Shown here one piece after another: positions 1-6,050 of a stretch of DNA of 7,029 nucleotides (positions are counted from its first letter, which is position 1; each line of letters starts with the position of its first letter). The position numbers were made by a program, and so were the translations under genes. Where the stretch lies: contig JAQGII010000386.1 of NCBI GenBank assembly GCA_028291305.1, positions 1 through 7,029 on the forward strand, given 5' to 3'. This DNA comes from Caulobacteraceae bacterium. GTDB taxonomy: Bacteria > Pseudomonadota > Alphaproteobacteria > Caulobacterales > Caulobacteraceae. Under the pieces are notes generated by a model, which was not told the DNA's origin, ran no database searches, and saw only the letters and a program-made list of their open reading frames with translations.

Positions 1-1
1 C

Positions 2-388
2 GTCCAGGCCGCCCAGGCCGCGGTCGCCGCCTGCCTGGCCAATGGCTACAAGGTCACCGCCCTGATCACCGATTCCGCCGGCGACCCCGTCGTGCTCCTG
101 TCCGGCGACGGCGTCGGCCTGCGCACCCAGGCCATCGCCAAGACCAAGATCGCCGCCGTGATGAAGTACAAGATGTCCAGCGGCGACCTGCTCATCAAAA
201 CCAAGACCGACCCCAAGCTGGACGCCGAGATCAAGGCCGACCCCGCCATCGGCGTCCTCCGTCAGGGCGCGGTCCCGATCATGAACGGCGGCGAGATGGT
301 CGGCGCCTTCGCCGTCTCCGGCGCCCCGGGCGGCGAGAAGGACGAAGCCTGCATCACCGCGGCGCTGGCCAAGGCGCCGTTGAAATAA
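2..388 (+). CDS. GlcG/HbpS-family (DUF336) heme-degrading-type protein, 5' partial
   Basis: The frame is open from base 2 to a TAA at 386-388, giving 128 visible residues with no start codon that suits the family, so the gene begins to the left of the window. The internal GTG at 92 falls inside the conserved fold and is not the real start. The family signature is visible: an N-terminal helix of AAQAAVAACLANGYKV type, a strand LITDSAGDPVVLL, the SGDGVGLRTQAIAKTKIAAV segment, and the C-terminal block GAVPIMNGGEMVGAFAVSGAPGGEKDEACITAALAK, matching the usual PI-x-GG-x-x-x-GA-x-x-VSG-x-x-x-x-x-D pattern. Members include Streptomyces HbpS, an extracellular heme-binding sensor partner, and GlcG of glycolate-utilisation loci; many are exported. 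Whether this one has a signal peptide cannot be seen. It converges with parC, so its neighbours give no clue to function. The family call is firm; the substrate is unknown. Confidence 0.85.
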   Translation, partial: VQAAQAAVAACLANGYKVTALITDSAGDPVVLLSGDGVGLRTQAIAKTKIAAVMKYKMSSGDLLIKTKTDPKLDAEIKADPAIGVLRQGAVPIMNGGEMVGAFAVSGAPGGEKDEACITAALAKAPLK

Positions 389-399
389 CACTCCGCTGA

Positions 400-417
400 T
401 CCCGGCGAAGGCCGGGA
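400..417. repeat. Palindromic repeat, left copy (TCCCGGC-GAAG-GCCGGGA)
   Basis: Seven paired bases (400-406 with 411-417) close a GAAG loop, starting 12 bases after the stop codon of the GlcG-like gene. The reverse complement of this motif recurs at 494-513, so the two form the inverted ends of a roughly 115-base block filling the convergent gap. GC-rich palindromes with this core are scattered through Caulobacterales intergenic regions. The hairpin could also act as the terminator of the plus-strand gene, but there is no U tract after it. Confidence 0.7.
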
Positions 418-431
418 CCCGGATCGTATGG

Positions 432-459
432 CGCCGGGGTCCCCGAAAGGTCCCCGGCG
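432..459. terminator. Hairpin in convergent gap, possible bidirectional terminator
   Basis: An 8-bp perfect stem, CGCCGGGG (432-439) with CCCCGGCG (452-459), encloses a 12-base loop that can add CC/GG pairs inside. It lies between the convergent stops of the GlcG-like gene and parC. It has no T-run on either side, so an intrinsic terminator role is inferred from position and stem strength only. Confidence 0.4.
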
Positions 460-493
460 TTTCGATTCAAGGCCGATGCGCTATGTCATCTGG

Positions 494-513
494 GCCCCGG
501 CCTTCGCCGGGGC
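494..513. repeat. Palindromic repeat, right (inverted) copy
   Basis: GCCCCGGC (494-501) pairs perfectly with GCCGGGGC (506-513) around a CTTC loop. This is the reverse complement of the 400-417 repeat with one to two extra stem pairs. It ends 10 bases before the parC stop codon, so on the minus strand it is the first structure transcribed after parC and may end or stabilise the parC transcript. Confidence 0.7.
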
Positions 514-523
514 GAGCGGTTTG

Positions 524-2770
524 TCAGGCTTTCGGCCGGAACCGCTTGCTCGTCGGGAAGCCTTTGGGCGCGACCTTGCCGGCGCCGGCGCGCTTGCCCG
601 CCCACTCGCGCCACTCGGCCAGGACGCGGGTGCGGCCGGCGGAATCGATCCACGACAGGCCGTCGGCGGCGTTGAAGGCCACCGCGTCGCGCAGCCCGCC
701 TTCGCGGTAGCTCTGCAGCTTGACGCCCTTGCCGCGCGGCATCTCCGGAAGTTCCTCCAGCGGGAAGACCAGGATCTTGCCGTTGTCGCCCACCACGGCC
801 AGCTGATCGCCCTGCAGCGGCAGGCAGACCGCCACGCCCTTGGCGTCGACGGTCAGCACCTGCTTGCCGCCGCGCTTGGAGGCGATGGCCTCGTCCTCGG
901 GCATGATGAAGCCATAGCCCTGCCTCGAGGCCAGGATCAGCTTGCGGCCCGCCTTGTGCGGGAACACCGCCTCGATGCCGACCCGGTCGTCCAGGTCGAT
1001 CATCAGCCGCAGCGGCTCGCCGTGGCCCCTGGCCGAGGGCAGCTTGTCGCAGGGGATGGTGAAGAAGCGGCCGTCGGAGGCGAAGATCAGCAGCTTGTCG
1101 GTGGTCTCGGCCGGGACCAGGAAGCCGAGCTTGTCGCCCTCCTTGAACTTCAGCTCGGAGGGGTCCTCCACCCTGCCCTTCTGCGCCCGGATCCAGCCCC
1201 GTTCGGACAGGATCACGGTGATCGGCTCGCGCACGATCATGGCCTCGATGGCGGCGGTGGCGTCCACCAGGGGCGCGTCGGCGAAGGTCGAGCGGCGCTT
1301 GCCCAGCACCGTGCCCTGGCCCAGCACGTCGCGCACGGCGCGCAGGCCGGCGCCGACCAGCTTCCATTGCTCCTTGTCCGAGCCGAGCATGGCGTTCAGC
1401 CCGTCGCGCTCTTCGGACAGGCTGGCATGGTCGCGGCGGATTTCCATCTCCTCCAGCTTGGCCAACTGGCGCAGGCGGGTGTTGAGGATGGCGTCGGCCT
1501 GGATCTCGGTCAGGGCGAAGGTCTCGATCAGCCTGGCCTTGGGCTGCTCCTCGAAACGGACGATGCGGATCACCTCGTCCAGGTTGAGGTAGACGATCAG
1601 CAGGCCTTCCAGGACGTGCAGCCGGGCCTCGATCTTGGCCAGCCGGTGGCGGGCGCGGCGCACCAGCACCTCGCGCCGGTGGTCCAGGAAGGCGACCAGG
1701 GCCTGCTTCAGGTTCATCACGCCGGGCGTGCCGCGCGCGTCCAGCACATTGAGGTTGACCGGGAAACGGGTCTCCAGGTCGGAGAGCTTGAACAGGCTCT
1801 CCATCAGCACTTCGGGCTCGACGTTGCGCGACTTGGGCTCGATCACCAGGCGCACGTCCTCGGCGGACTCGTCGCGCACGTCGCCCAGCAGCGGCGCCTT
1901 CTTCAGCTCGATCAGGTCGGCCAGCTGCTCCACCAGATCGGCCTTGCGCACCTGGTAGGGGATCTCCGTGACCACGATGCGGTAGATGCCGCGGGCGTCG
2001 TCCTCGCGCGTCCAGCGGGCGCGGGTGCGCACCCCGCCGCGGCCGGTCTCATAGACCTCGCGCAGCGAGGACGCCGGCTCGACAATGATGCCGCCGGTGG
2101 GGAAGTCCGGGCCCGGCACCCGCTCCATCAGGTCGGCGATGCTCGCCTCCGGCCTCTGCAGCAGCAGCAGGCAGGCGTCGATCAGCTCGCCGGCGTTGTG
2201 CGGCGGGATCGAGGTGGCCATGCCGACCGCGATGCCGGACGAGCCGTTGGCCAGCAGGTTGGGGAAGCCGGCGGGCAGGACGACCGGCTCGTGGTCCTCG
2301 CCGTCGTAGGTGTCGCGGAAATCGACCGCGTCCTCGTCGATGCCGTCGATCAGCAGCTGCGCCGCCACCGTCAGGCGGCACTCGGTGTAGCGCATGGCCG
2401 CGGCGTTATCGCCGTCGATGTTGCCGAAGTTGCCCTGGCCGTCGACCAGCGGATAGCGCTGCGAGAAGTCCTGGGCCAGGCGCACCATCGCCTCGTACAC
2501 CGCCACGTCGCCGTGCGGGTGGAAACGGCCGATCACGTCGCCGACCACGCGGGCGCACTTCTTGGCGCTGGTCTGCGGGTCCAGCCGCATCAGGCTCATG
2601 GAGTACATCAGCCGCCGGTGCACCGGCTTCATGCCGTCGCGCACGTCCGGCAGGGCGCGGTTGGTGATGGTGGACAGGGCGTAGGCCAGGTAGCGCTTGG
2701 ACAGCGCCTCGGCCATCGGCTCGTCGACGATGCGGTCGCCGTCGCCGCCGGGAAGGACAGGCTTATTCAT
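524..2770 (-). CDS. parC: DNA topoisomerase IV subunit A
   Basis: This 748-residue protein is the DNA-cutting subunit of topoisomerase IV, which with ParE unlinks replicated sister chromosomes. The N-terminal breakage-reunion domain runs from about residue 25 to 500, with [15 protein letters not shown] near 39-53, the helix-turn-helix/QRDR segment [15 protein letters not shown] at 81-95, and the catalytic tyrosine Y128 in the RYTE motif. The C-terminal beta-pinwheel starts near residue 512 (GWIRAQKGR and repeats). The strict GyrA box (QRRGGKG) is missing; a degenerate PRGKGVKLQ occurs near 678-686, which favours ParC over GyrA. Length fits ParC. The ATG at 2770 is chosen because [18 protein letters not shown] leads directly into the conserved core, though no good Shine-Dalgarno precedes it. 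The residue matching E. coli ParC Ser80, a quinolone-contact site, is Val89 here. A candidate promoter lies just upstream. Confidence 0.97.
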   Translation of the reverse strand: MNKPVLPGGDGDRIVDEPMAEALSKRYLAYALSTITNRALPDVRDGMKPVHRRLMYSMSLMRLDPQTSAKKCARVVGDVIGRFHPHGDVAVYEAMVRLAQDFSQRYPLVDGQGNFGNIDGDNAAAMRYTECRLTVAAQLLIDGIDEDAVDFRDTYDGEDHEPVVLPAGFPNLLANGSSGIAVGMATSIPPHNAGELIDACLLLLQRPEASIADLMERVPGPDFPTGGIIVEPASSLREVYETGRGGVRTRARWTREDDARGIYRIVVTEIPYQVRKADLVEQLADLIELKKAPLLGDVRDESAEDVRLVIEPKSRNVEPEVLMESLFKLSDLETRFPVNLNVLDARGTPGVMNLKQALVAFLDHRREVLVRRARHRLAKIEARLHVLEGLLIVYLNLDEVIRIVRFEEQPKARLIETFALTEIQADAILNTRLRQLAKLEEMEIRRDHASLSEERDGLNAMLGSDKEQWKLVGAGLRAVRDVLGQGTVLGKRRSTFADAPLVDATAAIEAMIVREPITVILSERGWIRAQKGRVEDPSELKFKEGDKLGFLVPAETTDKLLIFASDGRFFTIPCDKLPSARGHGEPLRLMIDLDDRVGIEAVFPHKAGRKLILASRQGYGFIMPEDEAIASKRGGKQVLTVDAKGVAVCLPLQGDQLAVVGDNGKILVFPLEELPEMPRGKGVKLQSYREGGLRDAVAFNAADGLSWIDSAGRTRVLAEWREWAGKRAGAGKVAPKGFPTSKRFRPKA

Positions 2771-2777
2771 GGGCGCA

Positions 2778-2792
2778 CAGAATCAGATTCTG
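2778..2792. promoter_or_regulatory. Palindrome with two GANTC (CcrM-type methylation) sites at the parC promoter
   Basis: CAGAATC (2778-2784), a single A, then GATTCTG (2786-2792) form a perfect 7-bp inverted repeat. Each arm contains one GANTC site (2780-2784 and 2786-2790). GANTC is the target of the cell-cycle methyltransferase CcrM in Alphaproteobacteria, and GcrA recognises methylated GANTC at promoters. The pair falls around the predicted parC start of transcription. That the sites regulate parC is inferred. Confidence 0.5.
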
Positions 2793-2805
2793 GAGATGTT
2801 CTCCA
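2791..2805. promoter_or_regulatory. Operator-like palindrome TGGAGA-N3-TCTCCA over the parC -10
   Basis: TGGAGA (2791-2796) and TCTCCA (2800-2805) are perfect inverted 6-mers separated by TGT. The palindrome shares two bases with the GANTC palindrome next to it and covers the predicted -10 element, which is a typical position for a repressor site. I recognise no known regulator for this motif, and it does not fit the alphaproteobacterial LexA box (GTTC-N7-GTTC). Confidence 0.4.
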
Positions 2806-2820
2806 CTGCTGATCCGTCAA
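2795..2820 (-). promoter_or_regulatory. Candidate housekeeping sigma promoter of parC
   Basis: Read on the minus strand, TTGACGG (2820-2814) matches all seven positions of the Caulobacter housekeeping -35 consensus TTGACGS. Eleven bases later comes AGAACATC (2802-2795), which matches only the second half (ANAWC) of the -10 consensus GCTANAWC. The predicted RNA start is near 2788, leaving a leader of about 18 bases before the parC ATG at 2770. The strong -35 with a weak -10 suggests activator dependence. This is by-eye consensus matching; the start site is unproven. Confidence 0.5.
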
Positions 2821-2846
2821 ACCCCTGGGGCCTTTGTCGCTAGGCG

Positions 2847-2992
2847 TGCTCCCCCGCTCGCGGGGGAGCTGTCACGAAGTGACTGAGGGGGCATGCCGGC
2901 GCACGGTGTGTTCCACAGCGCACTTGAAACGTAGCGGTCGCGGCACGCCCCCTCCACCCTTCGGGTCCCCCTCCCCCGCAAGCGGGGGAGGA
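2847..2992. repeat. Composite intergenic repeat with 52-base inverted arms
   Basis: The arms 2847-2898 and 2941-2992 are inverted copies around a 42-base unique centre. Each arm has the same layout from the outside in: a strong 10-bp hairpin (2848-2857 with 2860-2869; 2970-2979 with 2982-2991), a small GAA-loop hairpin (GTCAC/GTGAC at 2871-2883; on the opposite strand ACCC/GGGT at 2956-2966), then GAGGGGGC and a GC[A/G]TGCC end. Similar CTCCCCCGC-type palindromes are dispersed in Caulobacterales and other high-GC Alphaproteobacteria. It carries no coding potential I trust. It sits between the GNAT stop and the parC promoter and may end GNAT transcription. The rest of the gap, 2821-2846 and 2993-3072, holds nothing I can name. 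Confidence 0.75.
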
Positions 2993-3072
2993 CGCCTTCA
3001 GGTCAGCTTTCGACCCCCGGAAGAGCCCTTGGGAACGTCCGTTCGTTGGCCGACGACGCGGGGCGACCACTC

Positions 3073-3552
3073 TCAGCCAACATCCATCGGCGTCATTCCG
3101 ACCTTCCGATAGAGACACTCGGCCTCGGAGGGATTTCCGACCTCGACCTTGAGGTCTACCCAAGGCGCGCCGCGCATTCTGAACACGTCGAAAGCGTGCT
3201 GTAGGAGCGTCGTGGCCACGCCGTGGCGACGCCATCCCTCGGCGACTGCGAGGTCCTTTATGAAGGCGCTCGTCCAGCACTGCGCCACACCGACAAGCGA
3301 GCCGCAGCCGTCTGTGGCCAGAAACACGAGCGCGGGGTCGTACTCGTCGTCGCTTTTGAGTTCTTCCCACCAAAGCGCGAACGGAGCGATATGGCCTCCG
3401 CCGGTCTCGTAAGCCCGTGCCAGCAGTTGGTGGACTGCCTCGGCGTGTTGTTCAGGGATGAACGAGACAACACGGACGCCCTCCGGCCACAAGGGAGCGC
3501 CCGGCTGCATTTGAAGCAGTTTTCGCATCGTGATGAACGAGGCCGTCATCAT
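3073..3552 (-). CDS. GNAT-family N-acetyltransferase, substrate unknown
   Basis: This 159-residue protein has the acetyl-CoA-binding fold of the GNAT superfamily. Residues 27-50 (VRVVSFIPEQHAEAVHQLLARAY) form the opening strand and helix. Residues 74-94 (ALVFLATDGCGSLVGVAQC) make the central strands. Motif A spans about 98-117, with the pyrophosphate-binding loop RRHGVA at 108-113, and motif B is NPSEAECLYRKVGM at 140-153, where Y148 is the likely general acid. The length is typical of a single-domain GNAT. The ATG at 3552 is chosen because a promoter ends directly before it; Met2 (3549) or Met9 are alternatives. There is no Shine-Dalgarno. The gene is 93 bases downstream of recO on the same strand but has its own promoter. 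It is visibly less GC-rich (about 65% in one 60-base sample against about 77% in recO), suggesting later acquisition. The substrate cannot be told from sequence. Confidence 0.85.
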   Translation of the reverse strand: MMTASFITMRKLLQMQPGAPLWPEGVRVVSFIPEQHAEAVHQLLARAYETGGGHIAPFALWWEELKSDDEYDPALVFLATDGCGSLVGVAQCWTSAFIKDLAVAEGWRRHGVATTLLQHAFDVFRMRGAPWVDLKVEVGNPSEAECLYRKVGMTPMDVG

Positions 3553-3557
3553 CCCAG

Positions 3558-3585
3558 ATTATAAGTCGGCGGCTCCGAAAGCCAA
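3558..3585 (-). promoter_or_regulatory. Promoter of the GNAT gene, predicting a leaderless mRNA
   Basis: On the minus strand TTGGCT (3585-3580), a 16-base spacer and a perfect TATAAT (3563-3558) form a good sigma-70-type promoter. The -10 ends five bases before the ATG at 3552, so transcription should begin at or within two bases of that ATG or of the second in-frame ATG at 3549. The -35 overlaps a small inverted repeat, GGCT/AGCC, at 3571-3583. Confidence 0.65.
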
Positions 3586-3645
3586 TGTCCGCCTTCCACC
3601 TGACCAGACACGGTCTTAGTCCGCCAATTCGCCATTCGCGCCGCC

Positions 3646-4377
3646 CTAAACCCGCCCCTTCTCCCGCAGCCGGTCCACCAGCCACACCCTTGCGGGCGGC
3701 AGCGGGCGGTTGAGCGGGCCGAACACGAACTGCTCGAGGAAATGCCCGGTCAGGGCCAGGCCGGCGTCCACGTCGCCCTCCGACAGGCCCGCCTGGGCGC
3801 CCAGCAGGAACGGCGGCAGGCGCAGCAGCTTGTCCTTGTAGGGCTCGCCGGCCTTGGCGCTGACCGCGCGGCCGGTGCGCGGGGAGACGTAGATCAGGTC
3901 GTCGGTCGAGCCGGTGGCGGCGCATTTGGACAGGTCCAGGCCGAAGCCCAGCTCCTGCAGCAGCCCCGCCTCGAAGCGCACATAGACCGCCGGCCAGATG
4001 TCGGGCGCGGCCAGGGACAGGATCAGGGCCTCCAGGCCGAAGAAGGCCCCGGGGTGCGCCTCGCGCTCGGGCAGGGCCCCGCCGGCCACGGTCGCGGCGG
4101 CCGACAGGCCGGCCAGGGCGTCGGGATCGTCGAACAGGCTGGAGGGCCCCTCGCCGACCGGCTCCAGCACCGCCGAGCCGAGCTGTTCGGACACCCGCGA
4201 ACGGTAGCGCGCCACGACCCGGGCGCCCGCCTGCAGGAAGGGCTTCATCCTGCGCGAGGCGCCGCCGGCGACATGGGCGGCCCAGCGGCCGTGCTCGCTG
4301 GTCAGCAGGTCGACGATGGCCCCGCTCTCGCCGTGGGCGCGGGCGGACAGCACATAGGCGTCGTCCTCCCAGTCCAT
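3646..4377 (-). CDS. recO: DNA repair protein RecO
   Basis: RecO works with RecR (and RecF) to displace SSB and load RecA on gapped single-stranded DNA. The 243-residue product has the N-terminal OB-fold (about 1-78: DDAYVLSARAHGESGAIVDLLTSEHGRWAAHVAGGASRRMKPFLQAGARV), in which the GESGAIVDLLT and basic SRRMKPFLQ segments are characteristic. The helical C-terminal domain follows, with the alphaproteobacterial block ELGFGLDLSKCAATGSTDDLIYVSPRTGRAVS at 142-173. Only one cysteine (C152) is present there, so the four-cysteine zinc finger known from some RecO proteins is absent. Length is normal. The ATG at 4377 lies 19 bases after the era stop and is preceded by GAGGG at good spacing. It is the last gene of the lepB-rnc-era-recO cluster. 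Confidence 0.95.
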   Translation of the reverse strand: MDWEDDAYVLSARAHGESGAIVDLLTSEHGRWAAHVAGGASRRMKPFLQAGARVVARYRSRVSEQLGSAVLEPVGEGPSSLFDDPDALAGLSAAATVAGGALPEREAHPGAFFGLEALILSLAAPDIWPAVYVRFEAGLLQELGFGLDLSKCAATGSTDDLIYVSPRTGRAVSAKAGEPYKDKLLRLPPFLLGAQAGLSEGDVDAGLALTGHFLEQFVFGPLNRPLPPARVWLVDRLREKGRV

Positions 4378-4396
4378 CTAGCCCTCGCGGATAATC

Positions 4397-5347
4397 TCAA
4401 ACGTCAAAGTCCAGCCCCATGTCGTTGTAGAGGCCCCGTTCCTCGGCCCAGTTCTCCTTGACCTTGACGTGCAGGAACAGGTGGACCGGCCGCTCGAAGA
4501 TCTCGGTCAGTTCGGTGCGCGAGGCCTCGCCGATCCATTTCAGGGTCTGGCCGCCCTTGCCCAGCACGATCGGGCGCTGGCCCTCGCGCTCGACATAGAT
4601 GGTCTGCTCGATGCGCGCGCCGCCGTCCTTGGCGGTCTCGGTGAAGGCGGTGGTCTCGACGCTGGCCGAATAGGGCAGCTCCTCGTGCAGGCGCAGGTAG
4701 ATCTTCTCGCGGGTGATCTCGGCGGCCAGCAGGCGCGCGGGGATGTCGGCGGACTGGTCCTCGGGGTAGAGCCACGGCCCCTCGGGCATCAGCTCGGCCA
4801 GCCGCGCCTTCAGGTCGTCGACGCCCGAGCCGTTGAGGGCCGAGATCATGAACGCCTCGGTATAGACGCCGGTCTCGAACAGGGCCTGTGAGGCGGCCAG
4901 CAGCTTCTCGCGCTTGACCCCGTCGATCTTGTTCAGGGCCAGGATGGCCTTGCTGCCGGCGCCCTTCAGGCCCTCGACGATGGACTGCACGTCGAACGCC
5001 GAGCGCTTCTCGCCGGCCTTGGCCGAGCCTTCCTCGACCAGGATCTCGCCGGCCACGTCCACCAGGTGCACCACCACGTCCGCGTCCTCGGCGCCGCTCC
5101 AGGCCGAGCGGACCATGGCGCGGTCGAGGCGCCGGCGGGGGGTGAAGATGCCGGGGGTATCCACCAGCACGATCTGGGCCGCGCCATGCATGGCCACGCC
5201 GCGCACGGGGAAGCGGGTCGTCTGCACCTTCTGGGTGACGATCGACACCTTGGACCCGACCAGCCGGTTCACCAGGGTCGATTTGCCCGCGTTGGGCGCG
5301 CCGATCACGGCGGCGAAGCCCGCGCGCCTGGTCTCGTTGTCGCTCAT
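4397..5347 (-). CDS. era: GTPase Era, 30S ribosomal subunit maturation factor
   Basis: Era binds the 3' end of 16S rRNA and assists late 30S assembly. The 316-residue product has all GTPase motifs: G1 GAPNAGKS at 16-23, the switch-I region VQTTR at 41-45, G3 DTPG at 63-66, G4 NKID at 139-142 and G5 SAL at 169-171. A C-terminal KH RNA-binding domain follows (about 235-316) with the GKGG turn. The ATG at 5347 is chosen over longer upstream frames because [23 protein letters not shown] has the standard Era N-terminus, it overlaps the rnc stop by ATGA, and GGAAGG lies six bases upstream. The gap from G3 to G4 is about 14 residues longer than in E. coli Era, with an inserted charged stretch near 99-122. 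Translation is probably coupled to rnc. Confidence 0.97.
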   Translation of the reverse strand: MSDNETRRAGFAAVIGAPNAGKSTLVNRLVGSKVSIVTQKVQTTRFPVRGVAMHGAAQIVLVDTPGIFTPRRRLDRAMVRSAWSGAEDADVVVHLVDVAGEILVEEGSAKAGEKRSAFDVQSIVEGLKGAGSKAILALNKIDGVKREKLLAASQALFETGVYTEAFMISALNGSGVDDLKARLAELMPEGPWLYPEDQSADIPARLLAAEITREKIYLRLHEELPYSASVETTAFTETAKDGGARIEQTIYVEREGQRPIVLGKGGQTLKWIGEASRTELTEIFERPVHLFLHVKVKENWAEERGLYNDMGLDFDV

Positions 5348-6048
5348 GCCGCGCCTTCCCGTTGCAACAAGGCCTGGGCGGCCGCTTTCTCTGCTTCCTG
5401 ACGCGAGCGGCCCTGCGCCCGCGCCGGCGTCAGGCCGGCGACCAGGGCCTCGACCGTGAAGGTCGGGGCGTGGTCGGGGCCCTTGCGCTCCACCACGGCG
5501 TAGGCCGGCAGGGGCTTGCCCTGGCCCTGCGCCCACTCCTGCAGCGCCGTCTTGGGGTCCAGCGGCCGGGGCGCGCCCAGCTCGCGGATCGGATCGGCCC
5601 ACTGTTCGAGGAAGAAGCGGCGGGCGGCCGGCAGGCCCCCCTCCTGATAGAGGGCGGCCATCAGCGCCTCGCAGGCGCCGGCCAGGATGGAGTCCTTGTC
5701 GCGCCCGCCCGCTTTGGTCTCGGCGGGCGACAGGCGCAGGGCGGCGCCGAGGTCGATGCCGCGGGCCACGACGGCGCAGGTCTTGCGGCTGACCAGGGCG
5801 TTGAGGCGCGGGGCCAGGTCCCCCTCGCTGCTCTGCGGATAGAGCTCGGCCAGCCGTTCGGCGGCCAGCAGGCCCAGCACCCGGTCGCCGACGAACTCCA
5901 GCCGCTCGTTGTCGCTGACGCGCTTGGCCCCGTCCCCGACGCTGGAATGGGTCAGGGCCCGCTCCAGCAGTTCCTGGTCGGAGAAGGCGAGCCCCAGGCG
6001 CCGTTCCAGGGCGGCGATCGCGGCGGCCCTGGAATTTTCGGCGGGCAT
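5344..6048 (-). CDS. rnc: Ribonuclease III
   Basis: RNase III cuts double-stranded RNA and processes rRNA precursors and mRNA. The 234-residue product has the nuclease domain (about 8-150) with the signature [13 protein letters not shown] at 47-59, and a dsRNA-binding domain at about 164-231 (DPKTALQEW to the basic [14 protein letters not shown] helix). By alignment from memory to E. coli, the acidic residues E38, E41, D45, E65, E100 and E117 are kept as E48, E51, D55, E75, E110 and E127. The position of the metal ligand D114 (usual ILAD-x-x-EAL) is Gly124, in [10 protein letters not shown]. Signature residue 56 is Arg where Ala or Ser is usual. Length is normal and the frame is intact. The ATG at 6048 is 2 bases after the lepB stop with no clear Shine-Dalgarno, so it is probably coupled to lepB. 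The gene overlaps era by 4 bases. Confidence 0.95.
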   Translation of the reverse strand: MPAENSRAAAIAALERRLGLAFSDQELLERALTHSSVGDGAKRVSDNERLEFVGDRVLGLLAAERLAELYPQSSEGDLAPRLNALVSRKTCAVVARGIDLGAALRLSPAETKAGGRDKDSILAGACEALMAALYQEGGLPAARRFFLEQWADPIRELGAPRPLDPKTALQEWAQGQGKPLPAYAVVERKGPDHAPTFTVEALVAGLTPARAQGRSRQEAEKAAAQALLQREGAA

Positions 6049-6050
6049 GG

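Noticed and set aside
428..2812. A plus-strand open frame of 794 codons lying antisense across all of parC.
   Set aside because: It mirrors the parC codon pattern in very GC-rich DNA, where antisense stop codons are rare. The predicted protein is a low-complexity mix of His, Gln, Asp, Gly, Leu, Val and Ala with no recognisable domain, and it runs through the intergenic repeats at both ends.
3033..3044. GAAC-N4-GTTC, like the LexA box of Gram-positive bacteria.
   Set aside because: Alphaproteobacterial LexA uses GTTC-N7-GTTC, and the site lies after the GNAT stop codon, not at a promoter.
2840..3373. A minus-strand open frame of 177 codons covering the composite repeat and part of the GNAT gene.
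   Set aside because: It is Arg/Gly-rich, crosses two strong hairpins and overlaps the well-supported GNAT gene in another frame.
3602..3615. A small hairpin GACC-N6-GGTC after recO, considered as the operon terminator.
   Set aside because: A stem of only four pairs with no following U run is too weak to call.
3742..4461. A plus-strand open frame of 239 codons opposite recO.
   Set aside because: It is an antisense shadow of recO with Gly/Ala/Gln/His-rich low-complexity translation and no domain. The same holds for the plus-strand frames opposite era, rnc and lepB.
5348..5602. An upstream extension of the era frame, adding 85 residues.
   Set aside because: The extra residues are Pro/Gly/Arg-rich out-of-frame rnc sequence. 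The ATG at 5347 gives the standard Era N-terminus with a good Shine-Dalgarno and an ATGA overlap.
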